From: Isoetes taiwanensis
Taxonomy: Eukaryota > Streptophyta > Lycopodiopsida > Isoetales > Isoetaceae
DNA length: 64,000 nucleotides
Reading direction: 5' to 3'
Assembly: GCA_021234155.1 (NCBI GenBank)
Contig: JAJEKV010000111.1
Coordinates: 2,238,968 to 2,302,967 of the forward strand
A program made the position numbers and the translations under genes. Positions 59,277 to 64,000 of the stretch are shown one piece after another (the stretch's first letter is position 1; the number at the start of each line of letters is the position of its first letter). The notes beneath the pieces are model-generated. The model worked only from the letters and a program-made list of their open reading frames with translations, was not told where the DNA came from and searched no databases.

Positions 59277-59301
59277 TTTAGGGTTTAGGGTTTAGGGTTT
59301 A
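59277..59301. repeat. Interstitial telomere-type repeat TTTAGGG
   Basis: Three complete and one partial copies of TTTAGGG, the plant telomere unit, lie head to tail inside the repeat-rich region. The array is too short to be a chromosome end. Confidence 0.9.
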
Positions 59302-59454
59302 CTCACGCCCTCCGGCCCAGAGAGTGTCAGACCCATACCCAGCCCACACACAGTGACCGGTTATGAGTCTAGCACACTGTAAGAGTTCCGTAGCCGCGCT
59401 AGGCAGGACCCCACCCCCGATTCACCTTCATACTCGTTGTCTGGTGCTGAACCA

Positions 59455-60953
59455 CATCATAGCATCCCCAGCCAGGTAGGCTCTTGTGCACAGGCCGCAT
59501 TTCATCGTGTTTTTAAGGGTTCTATCTAGGAGCATCTCTACTTCTAGATGGCCTTTAGGTCTCTACCCCCTTTTACCCATACAACCGCGGGGAGGAACAA
59601 AAGAAAGCTATCCTTATACATCCATCCATCCATAGCTTGAATAGAACATAAAATAGAGATTCTAGAATGGGGCTCGCATGAAACCAACAAAACCGCCCAT
59701 GGATAGGCTTCTCATTCATCTCAAAGAGATTTTCTACAATGGTGGGCCGATGGATAGCCGCACATCATGCGAACTACCCACGAAAAAATAAAGGGAAAAT
59801 CCAATTATATCATTTGGACCCCAAAAATACAATGCTAATAGATGTGTGGTAAGGTGTGTACCGTAAAGCTTATCACCGAGATTAAAAAACCACCCTTTCG
59901 GTTTTCGAGGAAAAACCTAGTGATAAGCTTTTCGCAAGGGGCTTGACAAACGTAAGGCATAGAAATCGCTCCCAAAACCCATGCATGGAGAAGTCAAACA
60001 GATGCCGCCGCCAACCCACACGCACATCACCAACACAACAAAACGAGACAAAACAAACCTCCCAGAGTGGAGTGGGCTGATCCACGCGTGCCCAAAAAAC
60101 AAAACCTCTTCAAATAGAGGGGCTGGTCACGTGCGGGCACAAATACAATAAACAAAGAAGGGGGGAGGGTGGGTTCAAAGAGAATAAGGTATGCTGAGAG
60201 AAGAGGAAGCGCCGATGAGACGTTGATGCAGAACCGCGCCTAAAATAGCGAACTCCCAACCAGAAAGGGCATGCACCACATGCATGCTCACCCCATTCTA
60301 GAATGTCGATCCGATGTCTCGGATCGATGGATTTCTAGAATGGGGCTCGCATGAAACCAACAAACCGCCTGAATAACAGAGAACTTCCTTAACAAACTAG
60401 AATCGAGGACGAAGGTCACAGGATGAAGGCTAAAGAAGAGCCAAGGCCGAGAAAGGACATGCCACAACATGAAAGAAACGCCAAATTGGTCAAACCAAGC
60501 GGGGAAGAAGCCCTCCCTTTGGAAACAATTCAAAGAGAATAAGGTGCTGGCGAGAAAGAGGAAGCGCCGATGAGACGCTGATGCGTAACCGCCGCCTAAA
60601 ATAGCGAACTCCCAACCAGAAAGGGCATGCGCCGCATGCATGCATGCAAGACATGCATGCTCGCCCCATTCTAGAATGTCGATCCGATGTCTCGGATCGA
60701 TGGGATTAACCATACATCTATCCATACAAGGGTTAATCCTAGCTACCTTCTAAGCATACAAGGGTTAATCCTATGACTATCTAGGAATCCAAGCTGTCTA
60801 CATACTAACCGGGATCAAGCTAGGTCCACTATCGCTCGGGTTCTCCATCCTGCTGGCTGGAACAAGGTGCAACAGCCGCTCCTCCTCCACCAACCTCCCC
60901 CAATTCGAATTGGGGCAAATGGGGGTACAAAACCCCAATTTGGGTCCCACCAA
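59455..60953 (-). repeat. LTR-like repeat, right copy, interrupted by insertion
   Basis: Matches the left copy in two parts, 59457-59660 and 60704-60953, interrupted exactly where the left copy reads AGAGATTAACC. The insertion (59661-60703) is described separately. A 4-base GATT stands at both junctions. Confidence 0.82.
59661..60704. mobile_element. 1.04-kb insertion with internal tandem duplication
   Basis: The inserted DNA consists of two related units, 59661-60333 and 60334-60704. Both start TCTAGAATGGGGCTCGCATG and both end with ATTCTAGAATGTCGATCCGA and TCGGATCGATGG. The second is a shortened copy. Each end holds the hairpin CGATCCGA-TGTC-TCGGATCG (60307-60326, 60680-60699). The minus strand of the second unit is open for 145 codons (60725-60288), but it spans the junction and shows no motif. 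No terminal inverted repeats or transposase allow a class to be given. Confidence 0.7.
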
Positions 60954-61366
60954 GAATTGTTATTGGATTCAGATATCCATATCATTGCCTTTGATAATGA
61001 GGTCTACGCAAGTGATCGAGAAGGGCGAGCCCTTTTGGCAAAAGAGGGCTTATAGTTCCAAACGATAAAGATAAACTTACTCAAAAAAACACTGGGAAAT
61101 CATCTTCATGTCGATGCGGTTGGCCGTGATATAAATATTTGACTTGGGAAGTCATTTATATTAACACTTGACCTTATTTGCAGGTTTGCTTAGTGATAAG
61201 CATTGGGAAGGAACTTTACGGACAAGTTGTCAAGGATATGGATGCTAAAATTTGGATGCGGAATCTCAAATTATTTCCTATGGACAGACTTTTGGGTAAA
61301 GTTCGTAAGTTGATTTTCTTTATGCGGAATAGAGAATAAGAATTTTATTTCTTGTGTGTACCCATG

Positions 61367-61550
61367 GTAGATTGGTAATTACGATTGCAACGTAATAGGC
61401 CTGAACATGGTGCACTAATTGTGCATGCCTCTTGGTAGATTAGTAATTGTGTCTGCAGCACAATAGGCTTGAACAAGGGTGCATTAGATGTATATTTTTT
61501 AAGAGTGGTAATTGTGGTTGCAACACAATAGGCCTGACAAAAATTACATC
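61367..61550. repeat. Imperfect tandem repeat of about 70 bp
   Basis: Two and a half units share GGTAGATTGGTAATT, TTGCAACGTAATAGGCCTGA and a GTGCA word. They stand at about 61367-61433, 61434-61506 and 61507-61550. The hairpin array starts directly afterwards. Confidence 0.75.
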
Positions 61551-61551
61551 A

Positions 61552-61816
61552 GTATTGCGGAGATACAATAGTTTGGTATCGCGGAGATACAGTATCGCGG
61601 AGATATAATAGTTTGGTATCGTGGAGATACTGTATCGTGGAGATACAATCAAGTAGTACCGCGGAGGTACGAAAGATACTAAAGCACCGCGGAGGTACAA
61701 GGATATATCGTACTGCGGAAGTTCGCGGATATCCATAACTGCTTCTAGAGTTTTGCAGGGATCTAAGATAATGGGGACGTGGAGGTTCTAATAGGTATAA
61801 GGTACTGTGGAAGTAC
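61552..61816. repeat. Array of about ten 15-base hairpin repeats
   Basis: Units of a 5-base stem, GCGGA or GTGGA, and the complementary 5-base stem start at 61552, 61576, 61592, 61616, 61632, 61656, 61684, 61710, 61774 and 61802. The first six alternate with spacings of 24 and 16, a 40-bp higher-order period. Stems change on both sides together: GTATC/GATAC, GTACC/GGTAC and GTACT/AGTAC. The units at 61592, 61684, 61710 and 61774 have imperfect stems. Confidence 0.85.
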
Positions 61817-62583
61817 AATAACTTATATAACCATTCTTGAGTTCGTAGGGTCTAAGAACTCCCAGGTGTACGTTGAACATGGGACAATCACCTTGAGAAG
61901 GGATGGACCAAACTGGAACGTACTTGGACGATCGCGAACGATCTCTTTTTGAGAAGGAATGGACTGATATGGAGTCATAGTCCGTATCATAGCACGGGGG
62001 AGTGTTCCACGACGCTAGGGTTATGGGGCATGGCAAAATATGGCAAAGTTGTGGAACTATGACAAGGTTGTGATATCTAGGATGGGGTCGAGAACCATTG
62101 GTTGGAGAGATATCAAGGGGAATCAATGATCAAGCAAAAGAGGCGGACTATTTTGTACAAAAAGGCCATAGATAATATCCATATGATAAGTCATATAATC
62201 TAATTAAAGGCAAAGAGATATTTTGAGGAAAAAGGCAACCGCACGCTAAAAAGGCTAAAGTCGCAGAGAGATCTATAAATAGAACCGAAACTTCAATTGG
62301 ACATATCTCGGCAACCAGAGGTCGGATTGCAGCGACCTTTACCTCCAAGGAGATATGGAAGAGGGCCCAGTATTTGGGATATTGGTCTAGTTTTCGAATT
62401 AGGCACACATATCCTAATTCATCCAGAGTATGAGGGAGTAATGGCGAAAAAAGGTGGCGGGGCTCACAAATTACTTGCCATAGCGACTTCCGCAGTCTGC
62501 AATTGCTTTTATGATGTGTGGCTCACGTGGAGTAGTTAGACTAGCTGGAGGGCCAATAAGCCGAATATTGTCTTTGCCCAATG
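61817..62583. other. No gene recognised
   Basis: No coding motif. TATAAATAG at about 62273-62281 followed by ordinary unique sequence could be a TATA box of an LTR or lost promoter, but no transcript can be inferred. Confidence 0.4.
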
Positions 62584-62651
62584 GTCTGTGCGAGTAGCCA
62601 GATATTCTTTGCTCATGGTCTACGCGAGTAGCCGGATATTGTTCTTGAGCC
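62584..62651. repeat. 34-bp tandem duplication, two copies
   Basis: GTCTGTGCGAGTAGCCAGAT and GTCTACGCGAGTAGCCGGAT open two adjacent 34-base units, both continuing ATTNTT and TGCTCATG/TGAGC. Confidence 0.75.
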
Positions 62652-62879
62652 GGTTGCCATGTTTATTGCCATAACCTTGTGGACGGTTGGGTGGTTAAGC
62701 GTGCTCTTCAATGTATTTGTATGTAATATATGATAATTGGATCATGTTCTACAATTAAGAGGTTGTTGATCAGTTGAATAGTTTCTCTATAAACAATGAA
62801 TCGTATCAGGATTGATAGCGGAGATGATAAAATGGGCAGGGGACTCAGTTGTGCAAGTAATAATGCATATGTTGAATGA

Positions 62880-63215
62880 CGCAATTATAAATGGATTACC
62901 TGATACTTGGCAAGTAAACAGGTAGTTCCAATTTATAAAATAGAGGATAGGCATGATCCCAATAACTACAGAATGGTTATGGTTAGCAGCCTATTTGCCA
63001 AATTGTTTGCCACTATAGTGGAGCAAAAAGTAAGTAGGTGGGCCTTAAAGCGAATGATATGAGAGCGAAGAGGCGGGGCATGTTTTTCATCCAAAAAGGT
63101 CTACAATAGATCATCTGGTTACAATGTGGGCTGCCACTGAAAAAAGACCAAAATACCATTATTTGCTTTATTTTTAGACCTAACTAAGGCATTTGACATG
63201 GTCAGAAGAAAAGAT
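62880..63215 (+). pseudogene. Jockey-like LINE reverse transcriptase fragment
   Basis: The plus strand reads VVPIYKIEDRHDPNNYRMVM, then SSLFAKLFATIVEQKVSRWA, then LFLDLTKAFDMVRR with frame changes and stops. This is the fingers-to-motif-A part of a non-LTR reverse transcriptase (usual wording L-V-P-I-Y-K-K-G-D, D-x-x-N-Y-R, and F-x-D-x-x-K-A-F-D with the catalytic Asp). It differs from LINE-A and LINE-B, where motif A is LKLDFKRA. Only about 110 codons remain and no YADD motif follows. Confidence 0.75.
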
Positions 63216-63440
63216 ATATGGGGGTATATGAGCTTACTCTGTATCCATTTTATAGCATTCAATCCATCTTCGATCCGTGATGGATATTTGTGATCCGGCA
63301 TGAGTCTATAATTAGCAGAAACTATAATACAAGGACAACGATACATTTCCAGGGCTTCCTACAACATACAAACCTCTATGGAAGACGATTAAGACTAGAT
63401 TCTTTTTACTTCATAGAGAAGATGGTTTTGGAGCTTCTTC
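63216..63440 (-). pseudogene. Carboxylesterase (CXE/GID1-like alpha/beta hydrolase) fragment
   Basis: Two minus-strand pieces in different frames match plant carboxylesterases. LVLIVFHRGLYVVGSPG (about 63405-63350) corresponds to the oxyanion-hole region, normally F-F-H-G-G-G-F-x-x-G-S; two glycines are replaced. CIIVSANYRLMPDHKYPSRI and EDGLNAIKWIQSK (63331-63235) correspond to the conserved V-N-Y-R-L-A-P-E-H-x-x-P-A-x-x-E-D-G strand-helix. The catalytic Ser, Asp and His regions are absent because the sequence changes abruptly into the RT fragment at about 63216. Plant CXE proteins hydrolyse esters or, as GID1, bind gibberellin (known). This fragment cannot function. Confidence 0.75.
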
Positions 63441-64000
63441 ATTGGGCTGAAAACCCAAGCCCAAACTCCGATGCTTCATCAAAACCACATCCTTGCTTAT
63501 AACTCCAACTACAGGCTTCTCTGATGCCGGGCGTGTTTAAGTGAGGAAATGCGTTATGCGGCGATTGACGTATCCTCGTCCTGGAGCCTGAAGCAATCAA
63601 TGCATACAACCTGATAGTTCCCCGCATATTTGGGCGACCCCCATCTGGAAAGAAAATTCGAGAACATCCTTTATTTTTGCTATTATCTCTGGTCCTCCAA
63701 ATGGAATATTCACCTCATATTCCATCATCCACACTAATCTATGCCTTACATTCAGGATATTCCAAGCATATTCTGCAAACCCCACAACCTTGCCTAGGGT
63801 TTGCCCTTCGAGCAGCCTAACAAGTATGGTCAATTCCTTCCAAGGAATTCGAACACGTAAAAAAGACCTGATTTTGTTTCTTCTTTACAAATACAAATTG
63901 GTCGCTTGTACCTCACACGTGTGAACGACGGCTAAAATCGTTCGGCCCAGGGGGGGAATCCACCTTTCGACACACGTGCGATTCGAGACGAACAGAGAGA
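63441..64000. other. No gene recognised
   Basis: A minus-strand frame 63833-63597 (ILNVRHRLVWMMEYEVNIPF) lies upstream of the carboxylesterase fragment but does not match the expected N-terminus of that family. No other feature is visible up to the window end. Confidence 0.4.

Larger units (their letters stand above)
52587..59454. other. Internal region of the probable LTR element; no readable gene
   Basis: Nearly 7 kb without a single convincing open frame on either strand; stops are dense throughout. The only informative wording is at 52850-52900 (end of a Ty3-like polyprotein, minus strand). 57628-57651 is a TAGA microsatellite. Base composition and word use differ from neighbouring intergenic DNA. 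Confidence 0.4.
52163..60953 (-). mobile_element. Probable large decayed LTR retrotransposon, leftward transcribed
   Basis: A block of about 425 bp at 52163-52586 recurs in direct orientation at 59455-60953, where it is split by a 1-kb insertion. Read on the minus strand the block starts TGGGACCCAAATTGGGG and in the left copy ends TGACA, giving TG and CA ends. Just inside the left copy, the minus strand carries GAGGACAACATCACTTTTAA followed by GGTGGGGAGAATGTGG, a wording typical of the end of plant Ty3-type polyproteins. These facts fit LTRs around a 6.9-kb internal region. Against it, no readable gag or pol remains between 52.9 and 59.4 kb, no standard primer-binding site is seen and the flanks do not show a clean target duplication. 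Confidence 0.5.

Noticed and set aside
59882-60102. Minus-strand frames with hydrophobic stretches near 60 kb
   Set aside because: Two overlapping frames compete, neither has a recognisable motif, and the DNA belongs to the repetitive insertion.
60288-60725. 145-codon minus-strand open frame
   Set aside because: It crosses the boundary between the insertion and the LTR-like repeat, so it cannot be an ancestral gene.
61440-61818. Tyr/Ser/Arg-rich minus-strand frames over the hairpin array
   Set aside because: The peptide repeats simply mirror the 15-base DNA repeats, and unit spacings are not multiples of three.

Overview
The window is nuclear DNA from a land plant. The support is an intact plant-type mitoferrin gene with a GT-AG intron, an interstitial TTTAGGG telomere-type run, pentatricopeptide-repeat (PPR), ABCB-transporter and carboxylesterase fragments, plant-type LINE retrotransposons, LTR elements primed by initiator tRNA-Met, and an AT-rich background full of decayed transposons. 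I see no bacterial, organellar or viral genome organisation. The species cannot be fixed from sequence alone; the low gene density and nested repeats suggest a large genome (inference).

Layout. 1-1.2 kb: broken hAT-type transposase (DUF4371/ZNF862-like), minus strand, running off the left edge. 1.5-6 kb: degenerate LINE (LINE-A, minus) with an internal deletion and an in-frame array of palindromic repeats in its ORF1. 6.3-10.6 kb: a dispersed duplicated segment, a 49-bp tandem duplication and the 3' end of a second kind of LINE. 11.6-13.0 kb: the one clearly functional gene, a two-exon mitoferrin on the minus strand, followed upstream by a GC-rich stretch with two G-boxes. 14-17 kb: a Helitron-type 3' end, a 94-bp tandem duplication and unidentified exon-like ORFs. 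17.07-17.51 kb: a complete 436-bp TRIM retrotransposon with a 5-bp target-site duplication. 21.4-22.1 kb: ABCB pseudogene exons. 22.5-22.9 kb: a foldback/MITE element with perfect 89-bp inverted repeats, followed by a second Helitron-type terminus. 27-33.55 kb: a near full-length but mutated LINE (LINE-B, plus) with ORF1, endonuclease, reverse transcriptase and a 35-base poly(A) tail. 37.1-39.4 kb: broken Ty3-like gag. 40.4-40.7 kb: an isolated LTR with a primer-binding site. 44.2-45.5 kb: PPR retro-pseudogene ending in a polyadenylation signal and poly(A). 45.5-51.6 kb: a 2.4-kb segment present twice, the second copy split by a 5'-truncated LINE (LINE-C). 52.2-61 kb: a large, very decayed probable LTR element, one end of which carries an unrelated 1-kb repetitive insertion. 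61.4-61.8 kb: tandem repeats followed by an array of short hairpins with compensating stem changes. 62.9-63.4 kb: a third kind of reverse transcriptase fragment abutting a carboxylesterase fragment.

Only mitoferrin looks intact and expressed. The other recognisable coding sequence is transposon-derived or pseudogenic, so no multi-gene pathway is encoded. I found no convincing new multi-gene system. The most unusual structures are the TRIM with a possible Pol III promoter, the two palindromic arrays, the MITE with identical arms, and the duplicated segment whose LINE insertion gives relative dates.
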